Positions 34,727 through 43,949 are shown, counted from the stretch's first letter. The stretch is DNA of 64,000 bases from Desulfotignum sp. (GCA_011390635.1 JAABSA010000016.1:16380-80379); one strand, 5' to 3'. The notes: generated by a model not told the origin, from the sequence alone. Program-made: numbers and translations.

Positions 34727-36271
34727 TCATTGCTCCGGGGGCAAAGAACAGGCATTGGTGATTTTAGGGGTGAACCGCCGGGGAGGTGCCAACAACGTTT
34801 TCCCGGCAGCGGCTGCCATGCCCGCCAGCATCCTTGCAAATACATATTGATGAAACGGATACAGCACATACCAGTAGGCAATGCCGAAAATGCCTCTGGG
34901 AAGGAACCGGGACAGCAGCGTAAGCTCACAGCGGTCAGGGCCTTTAGGGGTGATGAAAATTTCCAGAAGGGCCTGACCCGGCAGTTTCATTTCCGCCACC
35001 AGCAAAAGCCGATGGGGCTTATCCACTTCCAGGACCCGCCAGAAATCCAGGGCATCCCCCACCTGCAGGGTGTGTTGTGACCGCCGGCCACGCTGAAGCC
35101 CCACCCCGCCGGAAAACACATCCAGTATCCCGCGGATCTTCCACAACAGGTCTGCTGCATAATAACCGGTATTTCCCCCTAGCTTTTCCACTGCCGGCCA
35201 CAGGTCCCGGGCGTGTCCCTGGATTGGTGCTCTGTACCCGCATTTGAGAATGGTGCCCCCGGAGTAATCAGAATCCCCGCAATGGGTCCACTCCGGATAC
35301 AAAAGCGCCCCGGCATCTGCCCAGCAGGTATCCACCTGTTCCTGACGGATCCGGTCCAGTGCCCGGGCGATGGCCTGATCGCAGGTGAGAAGATCCTGGG
35401 GAATGATTTTTGTGATGCGGTTTTCCGTGCACACCGTGGGCAGACTCAATCCTTCGGCCAGGGGCTGTGCAATGGCAGCCGGCACCGGTGTGACCAGATG
35501 AATCCACAAAGAGGACAGCCGGGGGGTCAGCACAGGGACCGGGATCATCACCGGTGCAGGCAGGCCGGCCTGTTTTGCAAAAATAGTGAACAGGTCTTTG
35601 TAGGACACGATATCAGGGCCACCGATATCAAATGTCCGGCCCCGGGTTTCCGGATGTTCCAGGCAGCCTTTCAGGTACCCCAGCACATTGGTGATGGCAA
35701 TGGGCTGGGTGGGCATGCTGACCCATTTGGGGGTGATCATGATGGGTAGTCTTTCCGCCAGATACCGCAGGATCTCAAAGCTGGCGCTGCCGGATCCCAG
35801 GATCATTGCAGCCCGAAGCACGGTGGCCGGCACCGGTCCGCTTTGCAGGATATTGCCCACCTCGTTTCTGGATACCAGGTGTTTGCTGATATTCTTGTGG
35901 TGTATATCCCCCAGTCCCCCCAGATATATGATATGATCCGCACCCTGGTCTGCAGCAGCCTGCACCATGTTTGCAGCCCCGGTTTTGTCCGCATCCCGGT
36001 AGGTACCTTTTTGGGAGATCATGGAATGCACAAGATAATAGATGGTGCCGCATCCTGCTGCAGCCTTCTGCAGGGAGCCGGTATCCATGATATCGCCGGT
36101 GACCAGTTCCACATGGGCTTCGCTGCCCCAGGGCCGGCCCGCCATTTTTGCAATGGTCCGTCCCATGGCCCGGACCCGGTATCCGGATGCCAACAGCAAC
36201 GGTATCAGCCGGCCGGCCACATAGCCTGTGGCACCGGTCACCAGAACAGGCTTGTCTGTTTTTTCATGCAT
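34727..36271 (-). CDS. SDR-family NAD(P)-dependent epimerase/dehydratase-like protein with C-terminal DUF2867
   Basis: 514 residues. Atypical-SDR Rossmann start VLVTGATGYVAGRLIPLLL (residues 9-27), Asp-containing nucleotide-proximal segment GDIMD, and a C-terminal half (about 330-500) of the DUF2867 type with a GDALDFWRVLEVD stretch and a hydrophobic tail. The canonical YxxxK of classical SDRs is not evident. Probably a membrane-associated NAD(P)H enzyme of unknown substrate. AAGGATC precedes the ATG. Confidence 0.85.
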   Translation of the reverse strand: MHEKTDKPVLVTGATGYVAGRLIPLLLASGYRVRAMGRTIAKMAGRPWGSEAHVELVTGDIMDTGSLQKAAAGCGTIYYLVHSMISQKGTYRDADKTGAANMVQAAADQGADHIIYLGGLGDIHHKNISKHLVSRNEVGNILQSGPVPATVLRAAMILGSGSASFEILRYLAERLPIMITPKWVSMPTQPIAITNVLGYLKGCLEHPETRGRTFDIGGPDIVSYKDLFTIFAKQAGLPAPVMIPVPVLTPRLSSLWIHLVTPVPAAIAQPLAEGLSLPTVCTENRITKIIPQDLLTCDQAIARALDRIRQEQVDTCWADAGALLYPEWTHCGDSDYSGGTILKCGYRAPIQGHARDLWPAVEKLGGNTGYYAADLLWKIRGILDVFSGGVGLQRGRRSQHTLQVGDALDFWRVLEVDKPHRLLLVAEMKLPGQALLEIFITPKGPDRCELTLLSRFLPRGIFGIAYWYVLYPFHQYVFARMLAGMAAAAGKTLLAPPRRFTPKITNACSLPPEQ

Positions 36272-36383
36272 GGGTGATCCTTGAATTAAAATTGATCACA
36301 AACTACCAAAATCCATTGAAAAAGACCATAAAAATATGGTGGAATGGTTTTATATTGCCCATGGTTTGAAAGGAGAAACCACC

Positions 36384-36533
36384 GTGGAGATCCGGAACCC
36401 TGAACTGCCGGATTTTGTCATCAGGCTGTGATCCCGGCAGAAGCGGTTGTCCAATCCGCGTATCACAACACTGTGGTCCCTGGCCGAGAATGCAGCCAAC
36501 AATCCTTTTGCAGGTTGCATTGCACCAAAATAA
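36384..36533 (+). pseudogene. Short open frame of 49 codons interrupted by one in-frame TGA
   Basis: AAAGGAG (36369-36375) precedes a GTG at 36384. The frame encodes 15 residues (ending PDFVIRL), meets TGA at 36429, and continues for 33 protein-like residues (RLSNPRITTLWSLAENAANN and more) to TAA at 36531. It may be a small gene inactivated by one change, or a UGA-recoded one; no strong SECIS-type hairpin is evident after the TGA. Not recognised as a family. It occupies most of the 36272-36585 gap; otherwise nothing is seen there, and no cobalamin riboswitch was recognised. Confidence 0.35.
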
Positions 36534-36585
36534 GCGGTATATAAAATGCCATGCACCCAAAGAAAAACCGGCAGGAAAACCACGA

Positions 36586-37218
36586 ATGATTACAGATCCG
36601 CTTTACCGGCAATACCTGCATCTGCTTTTACAGGGAAACCGAAATGGCTGCGCACGCATTGTTCAGCAATTGCTTGACCAGAATATTGATATCAAAGCCC
36701 TTTATACAGAGCTGTTCCAGAAAAGTCTGTACAGGGTTGGCGAACTCTGGGAATCCAATCAGATATCCGTTGCCAGAGAACATCTGGTGACGGCGATTAC
36801 AGAAGGATTGTTGAACCTGGTTTACCCCAGACTGTTTGAAAAAGAACGGGCAACACCTAAAAAAGTGGTTATTTCCTGTGCTGCCAATGAGTTTCATCAG
36901 ATCGGCGGCAAAATGGCAGCGGATATTTTTGAACTCAACGGCTGGGACAGCCATTTTCTGGGGGCAAACACCCCGGTTGAACATATGCTGGAATATATAC
37001 AGGAAGAAAAACCTGATCTGGTGGGGTTATCCGTGACTGTGTATTGTAACATGCCAGCATTGAAGGCCGGACTGGAAGCAATAAAATCTGATTTCAAGGA
37101 CCTGGATGTTTTTGTGGGGGGACAGGCATTCAACTGGGGCGGCCGGAACCTGGTCAAACAATCAGGCGCCCGGTATATCCCCTCCCTGGATGTGCTTGAT
37201 ACCATCATTACAGAATAA
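36586..37218 (+). CDS. Cobalamin-binding protein with Wx9EH photoreceptor signature
   Basis: 210 residues from ATG 36586 (AGGA upstream; the longer frame from 36415 is spurious). Residues 1-88 form the four-helix cap of methionine-synthase-type B12 domains and contain W55-x9-E65-H66, the signature that in CarH accommodates and senses adenosylcobalamin. Residues 92-210 form a Rossmann B12 domain with NEFHQIGG, whose His104 is the expected lower cobalt ligand, followed by FLGANTP and VGGQAFN. It has no DNA-binding or catalytic domain. It precedes a histidine kinase and a receiver protein, so it is probably a light- or cobalamin-responsive input module rather than an enzyme subunit. Confidence 0.87.
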   Translation: MITDPLYRQYLHLLLQGNRNGCARIVQQLLDQNIDIKALYTELFQKSLYRVGELWESNQISVAREHLVTAITEGLLNLVYPRLFEKERATPKKVVISCAANEFHQIGGKMAADIFELNGWDSHFLGANTPVEHMLEYIQEEKPDLVGLSVTVYCNMPALKAGLEAIKSDFKDLDVFVGGQAFNWGGRNLVKQSGARYIPSLDVLDTIITE

Positions 37219-37299
37219 AACACTGAGATCCGGGAAAGATGCTGTAAAACTGATGCATTGCATCTACCACCAGGCACCGGGTTTGTTTTGAAGGAATGC

Positions 37300-38412
37300 A
37301 TGACACAGAGCAAACAGCAGAAGGTATATGATTACCTGGAAAAAAAATCCCAGATATTGTTTTTTGTCTTATCCCCCGGGGGCAGCATTATTGAGGCAAA
37401 CGGGTTTGCCAGATCCATGACCGGATGTCTGGTGCATAAAACAACATTTGCAGAGCTGGTGGTTGATTTTTCCGGTTCATTTGTTTTTCAGGAATTGGTG
37501 CAGAACCCACGAGGGCCGCATCTGCTGAACATATCGCTGTCATCGGGTGTGCCGCAGAGTTTTTATTTTGATTTTGAACCGGTGGGAACCCAGATCCTGG
37601 CATTCGGCATGCAGGATCTGGATGAAATTAAAACGATGCAGCACCAGGTGCTGTCTTTGAATCAGGAACTGAATAATGCCGCACGCAGCCTTCATAAAAA
37701 GAATGCACAGCTTCTCCAGCTCAACAAAGAAAAAAACCAGTTTCTGGGCATGGCAGCACATGATCTGCGCAAACCTATCGGGCTCATCCTCACCTATTCC
37801 GAATTCCTGCTGGATGAAGCCGCCCATGTCCTGGACGCGGAGCAGCAGGGCTTTTTGACTACCATTAACACGGCCAGTATGTTCATGAAAAAACTGGTGG
37901 ATGATTTTCTGGATGTAAGCGCCATTGAGGCAGGCCGTTTTGATCTGGATCTGCATCCTGTTGACATCGCTGCAATGCTGGCCCATAGCCTGAAAATAAA
38001 TCACCTGCAGGCGAGTAAAAAAGGGATTGCACTCCAGGTTGAAACGGGAAAATTCCACCATCCGGTTGTGATGGATGCATCCAGGATTGAGCAGGCCATC
38101 ACCAACCTGGTTTCCAATGCCATAGAACACAGCCGCCCGGGGGACACCGTGATCGTCAGATGGTTTGTCCGTAACGGATCGTTTGTTTTTTCGGTGATAG
38201 ACAAAGGTCCGGGAATTGTTCCCACAGAAATGCAGAAATTGTTCACACCATTTGGAAAAACCGGTACCAAAAAAACTGGTGGTGAAAAAAGTACCGGCCT
38301 TGGTATGATGATAACCCATAAGATTATCAAGGCCCACAACGGGGATCTTCTGGCGGACAGTATACCTGGACAGGGAACCACCATCACCTTCAAAATACCC
38401 ATAAAGGCATGA
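37300..38412 (+). CDS. Cytoplasmic histidine kinase with N-terminal PAS-like domain
   Basis: 370 residues from ATG 37300 (AAGGA upstream). A PAS-like domain (about 18-110), a coiled coil (115-145), HisKA with the phospho-His in GMAAHDLRKPIGLI, and HATPase (NLVSNAIEHS, DKGPGIV, STGLGMMI). No membrane helix. It is 81 bases after the cobalamin-binding protein and 4 bases before the receiver protein. The most economical reading is that the B12 protein modulates this kinase. Confidence 0.9.
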   Translation: MTQSKQQKVYDYLEKKSQILFFVLSPGGSIIEANGFARSMTGCLVHKTTFAELVVDFSGSFVFQELVQNPRGPHLLNISLSSGVPQSFYFDFEPVGTQILAFGMQDLDEIKTMQHQVLSLNQELNNAARSLHKKNAQLLQLNKEKNQFLGMAAHDLRKPIGLILTYSEFLLDEAAHVLDAEQQGFLTTINTASMFMKKLVDDFLDVSAIEAGRFDLDLHPVDIAAMLAHSLKINHLQASKKGIALQVETGKFHHPVVMDASRIEQAITNLVSNAIEHSRPGDTVIVRWFVRNGSFVFSVIDKGPGIVPTEMQKLFTPFGKTGTKKTGGEKSTGLGMMITHKIIKAHNGDLLADSIPGQGTTITFKIPIKA

Positions 38413-38416
38413 AAAC

Positions 38417-39037
38417 ATGATACAACGGGATATAAAAATACTGATTGTGGATGATGACCCGGACATACTTTTTGCCACATCACGGGTTGTTACATCAGCC
38501 GGATACACGGTAATGGAAGCATCCACCGGTGAAGCGGCCATCAAAACCGCCAGACAGAACAAACCCGATATTATTCTTCTGGATGTGGTACTGCCGGATA
38601 TCATGGGCACTGAAATCTGCCGCCAGATAAAGGCGGATAGCTTTTTTGACGGCACTTTTGTCATTATGACATCCGGCGTGGAAAGAACCTCTTTCAAGCA
38701 GGCGCAGGGACTGGATGCCGGGGCTGACGGCTATATTGCCCGGCCCGTATCCAACAGGGAATTAAAAGCAAGGATCAGTGCCATGGTCCGCATTCTGCTG
38801 GCTGAACGGGAACGGGATCAACTGATCAAAGAACTCAGACAGGCCCTTTCCAAAATCAAACAATTGAGCGGACTGCTGCCCATTTGCATGCATTGTAAAA
38901 AAGTGCGTGATGACAAAGGATACTGGAATCAACTGGAAGCCTATATTCAGGAACACAGCCAGGCGGAGTTCAGTCACAGTATCTGCCAGGATTGCGCACA
39001 AAAATTTTACCCGGGTATGAACCTGTATGACACCTGA
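38417..39037 (+). CDS. Receiver protein with C-terminal Cys-rich LPICxxCKK module
   Basis: 206 residues. A receiver (ILIVDDDPD, phospho-Asp in ILLDVVLPDI, Ala-Arg-Pro in place of the usual Lys-Pro near IARPVS), a short coiled coil, and a four-Cys module LLPICMHCKKVRDDKGYW ... HSICQDCAQKFYP, almost identical to the end of the sensor at 19982. The two Cys pairs suggest a small metal-binding output of unknown action. It is separated from the kinase by only 4 bases and is the likely phosphorylation target. Confidence 0.88.
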   Translation: MIQRDIKILIVDDDPDILFATSRVVTSAGYTVMEASTGEAAIKTARQNKPDIILLDVVLPDIMGTEICRQIKADSFFDGTFVIMTSGVERTSFKQAQGLDAGADGYIARPVSNRELKARISAMVRILLAERERDQLIKELRQALSKIKQLSGLLPICMHCKKVRDDKGYWNQLEAYIQEHSQAEFSHSICQDCAQKFYPGMNLYDT

Positions 39038-39064
39038 CCCTGCTTTGATTCATTATGGAAGCAT

Positions 39065-39103
39065 CATCTTATCTGGCTTGCCTTACAACAGCCAGATAAG
39101 ATG
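39065..39103 (+). terminator. Terminator-like hairpin after the B12/kinase/receiver cluster
   Basis: Perfect 14-bp stem (39065-39078 with 39090-39103) and an 11-base loop, 28 bases after the receiver stop. Followed by A-rich rather than T-rich sequence, so efficiency is uncertain. Confidence 0.5.
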
Positions 39104-39147
39104 AAAATAAATCCCCTCCCCTGCATCTGCCGTCTCAAAATCTTTCT

Positions 39148-39163
39148 TGGCACACAGATTGGT
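39148..39163 (+). promoter_or_regulatory. Candidate sigma-54 promoter of the TAXI transporter/CoA-transferase operon
   Basis: TGGCACA-CAGA-TTGGT has a perfect -24 TGGCAC, the correct spacing and TTG of the -12 element, but G instead of the conserved C. About 170 bases upstream of the binding-protein ATG. A strong ribosome site GAGGAGGT followed by a two-codon frame (ATG at 39232, stop 39238-39240) lies in the leader. Confidence 0.35.
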
Positions 39164-39319
39164 ATTGTGCTATAGCCTGATCCAGAGGTTCAACACAATT
39201 CGTCAACTTTTAATACGAGGAGGTGCCGCCTATGGATTGACTGCAAATAGCATTTTCATCGGATGTTGCGTATGTTTCTGCACAAAACTTACCTGAATTT
39301 TTAAAAGGAGATGTGTCCA

Positions 39320-40288
39320 ATGAAGAAAATACAGATCTTGCTTGCTGTTTTGTCCGTCACCCTTTTGTTTTCCGGCCCTGTTGCGGCCAAAACCACATTT
39401 CTCGGTATCGGCACCGGCGGCACCGGCGGGATTTATTACCCTTACGGTGGTGGTGTGGCGGAAATCTGGTCCAAACATGTGGACGGGGTCAAGGCGGTGG
39501 CGGAAGTCACCGGTGCCAGTGTTGAAAACATCAAACTGGCCCACAAGGGAGAAACCGTGGTTGGTCTGGTCATGGGGGATGTTGCCATGGCAGCCTACAA
39601 CGGAACGGATGCATTCAAGGATAAAAAGCAGAATGTACTCTCTATGGCCACCATGTATCCCAATCTGCTCCAGGTGGTGGCCCTGAAAAAAAGCGGCATC
39701 ACCAATATCGAGCAGGTCAAGGGCAGAAATATCAGCACCGGCAGTCCGGGCAGCGGAACCAACTTCATGGCGGAAGCCGTGCTAAAGGCCCTGGATATCC
39801 CGCTGGATTCCTATAAGGACAGCCGGCTGTCATTTACCGAAAGCGCCAATGCACTGCGGGACGGCACCATTGATGTGGGTATCTGGTGCGTGGGGCCCGG
39901 CACCAGCTCCATTCTGGACCTGGCCACCACCCATGAGATCACGATCCTGTCCTTTACACCGGAACAGACACAAAAAATTCTGGCAGCCGAGGCAACCTAT
40001 GCCGGGGTGGATCTTTCCGGCGGCGTATACCGGGGGGTTGATGAAGATGTGCCCACCATCGGTGTATGGAATGTGATCATCTGCCAGGCATCCCTGGAAA
40101 CCGATCTGGTATATTCATTGACAAAAGCCCTGTTTGAACAAAATGACTATCTCAAAAAAATCCATCCCACTGCAGCATATACCGTCCCTGAGAATTCGGT
40201 AAAATATTCCCCCATTCCGCTTCATCCGGGAACCATCAAATATCTGGAAGAAAAAGGGTTCAGTGTCCCTGCGAAACTGCAACCCTAG
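39320..40288 (+). CDS. TRAP transporter substrate-binding protein, TAXI family
   Basis: 322 residues from ATG 39320 (GGAG 9 bases upstream; the ATG at 39311 touches it). Signal peptide about 1-22, then GIGTGGTGGIYYPYGG, the TAXI signature, plus ISTGSPGSGT and DVGIWCVGPG. It binds a small organic acid or amino acid in the periplasm for the fused TAXI permease two genes on. Given the HypD-type enzyme nearby, hydroxyproline or a related acid is a reasonable but unproven ligand. Confidence 0.92.
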   Translation: MKKIQILLAVLSVTLLFSGPVAAKTTFLGIGTGGTGGIYYPYGGGVAEIWSKHVDGVKAVAEVTGASVENIKLAHKGETVVGLVMGDVAMAAYNGTDAFKDKKQNVLSMATMYPNLLQVVALKKSGITNIEQVKGRNISTGSPGSGTNFMAEAVLKALDIPLDSYKDSRLSFTESANALRDGTIDVGIWCVGPGTSSILDLATTHEITILSFTPEQTQKILAAEATYAGVDLSGGVYRGVDEDVPTIGVWNVIICQASLETDLVYSLTKALFEQNDYLKKIHPTAAYTVPENSVKYSPIPLHPGTIKYLEEKGFSVPAKLQP

Positions 40289-40315
40289 GAAAACACCCAA
40301 AGGGGGGCGGATACA

Positions 40316-40870
40316 ATGACCAGGCCGGTATTCATTGCAGTCATATGCCTGTCCGGCCTGGTTTTGCTGCTTTTTCCGGTGACCTGGCTGTTGATTCCCG
40401 GAGGACTGGAGCTGCGCATCACGCTGGCAAAAGAAGAACGCCCCATCCTGGTGCTGCCCATGGAACCGGAAGAGCGGTTTACCCTGCATTATATCCATTC
40501 TGTTGAAAACACCCCCATATGGGAGGAACACAGTATGGACAACACCGGCACTCTTTATATTGAAGAAGAGCGGTATGAAAGGTTTGGTGCGGGTATGGGC
40601 AAAATGCCCGGTGTGGGCCGGATGGTGACCAAAGGAAATCATGAGGCAATCGTGGATATGCATATGCCGGTGGGAAATTTTGTCCTGCGGGTGGGCAGTG
40701 CCGGTGTCAATCATACCATTATCTGGCGGGACAGACGGTTCAATCTGTCTGAAAAAGTACCCCACAGGGCAGTAGCGTTCTCCGGCCGGCCCGTGAACAT
40801 GTTTTACAAAATATGGCATTCCCATGGACCGGGGCAGAACCATAATCATTGCTGGTTTGCGCAAAAATAA
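40316..40870 (+). CDS. DUF1850 protein associated with TAXI-TRAP transporters
   Basis: 184 residues with an N-terminal membrane/signal segment (about 5-27) and an extracytoplasmic domain with a LHYIHSVENTPIWEE stretch characteristic of DUF1850. This family is regularly found between TAXI binding proteins and their permeases; role unknown, presumably accessory to transport or assembly. It lies 27 bases after the binding protein and 16 before the permease. Confidence 0.82.
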   Translation: MTRPVFIAVICLSGLVLLLFPVTWLLIPGGLELRITLAKEERPILVLPMEPEERFTLHYIHSVENTPIWEEHSMDNTGTLYIEEERYERFGAGMGKMPGVGRMVTKGNHEAIVDMHMPVGNFVLRVGSAGVNHTIIWRDRRFNLSEKVPHRAVAFSGRPVNMFYKIWHSHGPGQNHNHCWFAQK

Positions 40871-40886
40871 TCCCAGAGGAAATACA

Positions 40887-42896
40887 ATGACTGAAACCGG
40901 TATGTTCAAAAAAGATGCGGATCAAAAAGCACAATTTGTCACTGCAGGACCCAACACCCTGGTAAAAACAACCGCCTGGGTGGTCATGGTGATTGCCGTA
41001 AGCCTAAGCCTGTACCAGCTGTATACCGCAGGGGTAGTGGCCCTCACCGCCCTGGTCCAGCGTTCCATCCACCTGGGGGCCATTCTCACCCTGACGTTTT
41101 TGCTCAAGCCGGCGTTCTCCGGCGTGAAAAAAAACAGGCTGTCCCTGTGGCTGGTTCTGGACTGGATACTGGTGGCATTGTCAATCTACTGCACCTTTTA
41201 TATCTGCAGCAACCTGTCGGATATATTCGACCGCCAGGGGGACTGGCTGTACCAGGACCGCATCATCAGCATCCTGGGAGTGTTGCTGGTCCTCGAAGCC
41301 TGCCGCCGGGTGATCGGGATCTTCATGACCGCCATCTGTGCCGTCAGCATTGTCTATGCCATGTACGGGCCCTATATGCCGGAGCTGATCATACACAAAG
41401 GATACAGCATCGAGCGGATCGCCACCACCCTCTGGCTGACCACGGAAGGGATTTTCGGCCTGCCCATCGGCGTGGCTGCCACGTTTGTGTTTGTGTTTGT
41501 ACTGTTCGGCGCCATTCTGGAAACCACCGGCGGCGGCGCGTTTTTCATTGACATGGCCTATGCGCTGACCGGCCGGTTTTCCGGCGGGCCGGCCAAGGCA
41601 TCTGTGGTGGCATCAGGCTTTATGGGATCGGTGTCAGGATCGGCCGTGGGCAATGTGGCGGCCACCGGCTCTTTTACCATCCCCATGATGAAAAAAGTGG
41701 GGTACCGTCCCCACATGGCCGGGGCCATCGAGGCGGCCGCCTCCACCGGGGGACAGCTCATGCCGCCCATCATGGGGGCCGGGGCGTTTTTAATGGCGGA
41801 ATTCACCAACACCAGCTATCTGACCATCATCAAGGTGGCACTGGTGCCGGCCATCATGTATTATGTCACCGTACTGGTGTTTGTGCACTATGAAGCCAAG
41901 AAATTCGGGTTGAAAGGCCAGCCAAAGGAAAGCCTGCCAAAGATTTTTGAGGTGCTCAAACAAGGGCTGCATTTCATCATCCCGGTGGTGATCCTCATCT
42001 ATGTGCTGATGGCCAATTATTCTCCCATGATGGCCGGGTTCATTGCCGTTGTCAGCACCCTTTCCATCAGCATCCTGATGAATTTCATCCGCTGGATTTC
42101 AAGCGGCCGCAATGAAAAAAGTATCTGGGCTTTTATAGCAGCCGAGCTCAGGCTGCTGGTCAAAGCCCTTGAGAACGGCGCCAAAAATGCGGTCATGGTG
42201 TCGGTGGCATGCGCTGCTGCCGGCATTATCGTGGGCATGGTCAGCCTCACGGGCATGGGGCTGAAATTTTCCAGCCTGGTGATGGATTTGAGTTTCGGTA
42301 TAAAGAGTCTGGCCATTCTTCTTATTGCCGGTGCGTCGCTTGTGCTGGGCATGGGACTGCCGGTCACCGCCAGTTATATTGTTCTGGCCACCCTGGCCGG
42401 ACCTGCCCTCATGGATATGGGGGTGCCCATCCTGGTGGCCCACATGATCGTGTTCTGGTATTCCCAGGATTCCAATGTCACCCCGCCGGTGAGTCTGGCC
42501 AGCTTTGCCGGGGCCGGCATTGCCAAGGCCAGTCCCATGCGCACCGCATTTGCTTCCTGGAAACTGGCAAAAGGGCTTTACATTATCCCCCTGGTTATGG
42601 CATACAGACCTCTTCTGGGAATGGGAGATAATTATGAACTGCTGCACTGGGAGGTTATCCTCACCATGATAACTACTACCCTTGGCCTGGTGGCCTTTGC
42701 TTCGGCCATAGAACGGTACTGTCTGAGAAAAGCCACCCTTTTGGAGACCGGGCTTTTCTGGCTGGCGGCCGCAGGATTGCTGTGGACCTCTTACTGGACA
42801 GAGGCAGCGGGATTCATCCTGCTGGTGATCGTCCTGGCCCTCCAGAAATTTTATCCCGGCACCCGGCGGACCGGACAACCATCTATGCAGCCCTGA
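40887..42896 (+). CDS. TRAP transporter fused permease (4TM/12TM, TAXI type)
   Basis: 669 residues from ATG 40887 (AGAGGA upstream; the 40824 Met is spurious). Many membrane segments; the DctM-like core is recognised by GSVSGSAVGNVAATG, QLMPPIMGAGAF and the second half GMGLPVTASYIVLATLAGPAL, with DSNVTPPVSLASFAGAGIA near residue 545. It combines DctQ and DctM functions in one chain and imports the TAXI ligand using an ion gradient. Confidence 0.94.
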   Translation: MTETGMFKKDADQKAQFVTAGPNTLVKTTAWVVMVIAVSLSLYQLYTAGVVALTALVQRSIHLGAILTLTFLLKPAFSGVKKNRLSLWLVLDWILVALSIYCTFYICSNLSDIFDRQGDWLYQDRIISILGVLLVLEACRRVIGIFMTAICAVSIVYAMYGPYMPELIIHKGYSIERIATTLWLTTEGIFGLPIGVAATFVFVFVLFGAILETTGGGAFFIDMAYALTGRFSGGPAKASVVASGFMGSVSGSAVGNVAATGSFTIPMMKKVGYRPHMAGAIEAAASTGGQLMPPIMGAGAFLMAEFTNTSYLTIIKVALVPAIMYYVTVLVFVHYEAKKFGLKGQPKESLPKIFEVLKQGLHFIIPVVILIYVLMANYSPMMAGFIAVVSTLSISILMNFIRWISSGRNEKSIWAFIAAELRLLVKALENGAKNAVMVSVACAAAGIIVGMVSLTGMGLKFSSLVMDLSFGIKSLAILLIAGASLVLGMGLPVTASYIVLATLAGPALMDMGVPILVAHMIVFWYSQDSNVTPPVSLASFAGAGIAKASPMRTAFASWKLAKGLYIIPLVMAYRPLLGMGDNYELLHWEVILTMITTTLGLVAFASAIERYCLRKATLLETGLFWLAAAGLLWTSYWTEAAGFILLVIVLALQKFYPGTRRTGQPSMQP

Positions 42897-42971
42897 CAGA
42901 TATGTGGGCCGGAAATTACATGACAATAGACTACAATGATATCAGACGTATAATGACATCAGGCAGGTGAC

Positions 42972-43949
42972 ATGAACAACCAATTAGACAAGACAATGCC
43001 GCTTAGGGAAGCGATACGCCGTTATGTAAAAAACGGCGCCCATATTTCCATCGGCGGGTTTACCCTGAACCGCAACCCCATGGCAGCGGTATATGAAATC
43101 ATCCGTCAGAAAATAACAGATCTGCACTTATATGCCCACTCAAACGGCACGGGATTAGATGAACTCATCGGAGCGGGGTGCATCGCAAAACTGGAGATCG
43201 CCTATGGGGGAAACGGAAAAGCCGCCCCCACATGTATCCGGTTTGCCAGGGCGATCCAGAACAACGAGATCCTGTTTGAAGATTACTCCAATTACATGAT
43301 GAGCCTCCGGTTCATGGCCGGGGCCATGGGGGTTCCTTTTTTGCCCACCTTGTCCGGCATGGGATCGGATATGCTGACCACCTGGGGATTTTCAGAGTCC
43401 ATGCGCCTGTCCGACCCGAAAATTGTGAACAAAAAACTGGCGGTGGTGGACAACCCCTTCGGGAACTGGGGCGGCGCCAAAAAAGTGGTGGCGGTGCCGG
43501 CCATCAACCCGGATGTCACCATCATCCATGTGCAGCAGGCCGATATCATGGGCACCTGCCGCATCAAGGGCCTTACCTTTGCCGATGTGGAACAGGCCAA
43601 GGCCTCCCGGCATGTGATCGTGACCTGTGAAAACCTGGTGGAAAAGGCAGTGCTCAGAGAGAATCCGGATATGAACCAGATTCCCTTTATCCATGTGTCT
43701 GCGGTGTGCCATGTGCCCTTTGGCGGATATCCCACCGCCGTGTACGGCCATTACGACTATGACGCCCAATACCTGAAACAGTTTGCCGCAGCTGCCAGAG
43801 ACGAGAATGCCTTCACGGCCTACCAGGACCGGTTCATCTTCGGCGTGGACAATCATGAGCAGTTTCTGAAACAGGTGGGAAAAGACCGATTAGAAGCGGT
43901 TGCCGCCGACCCGAGAACCGGTTACAGCGTGAATATGAAAAGAGATTGA
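42972..43949 (+). CDS. gctA: CoA-transferase subunit A, glutaconate CoA-transferase (GctA) family
   Basis: 325 residues, the same size as Acidaminococcus GctA and similar along its length: GGFTLNRNPMAAVYEI at the start, VVAVPAINPDVTIIHVQQAD and HVIVTCENLVE later. The A subunit pairs with the product of the next gene to move CoA from a donor such as acetyl-CoA to a carboxylic acid. Family members also act on 2-hydroxyglutarate and other acids, so the substrate is open. Third part of the TAXI operon, 75 bases after the permease. Confidence 0.85.
   Translation: MNNQLDKTMPLREAIRRYVKNGAHISIGGFTLNRNPMAAVYEIIRQKITDLHLYAHSNGTGLDELIGAGCIAKLEIAYGGNGKAAPTCIRFARAIQNNEILFEDYSNYMMSLRFMAGAMGVPFLPTLSGMGSDMLTTWGFSESMRLSDPKIVNKKLAVVDNPFGNWGGAKKVVAVPAINPDVTIIHVQQADIMGTCRIKGLTFADVEQAKASRHVIVTCENLVEKAVLRENPDMNQIPFIHVSAVCHVPFGGYPTAVYGHYDYDAQYLKQFAAAARDENAFTAYQDRFIFGVDNHEQFLKQVGKDRLEAVAADPRTGYSVNMKRD

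Noticed and set aside
36272..36585. Cobalamin riboswitch upstream of the B12-binding protein gene
   Set aside because: I could not find the conserved B12 box or the other core elements.
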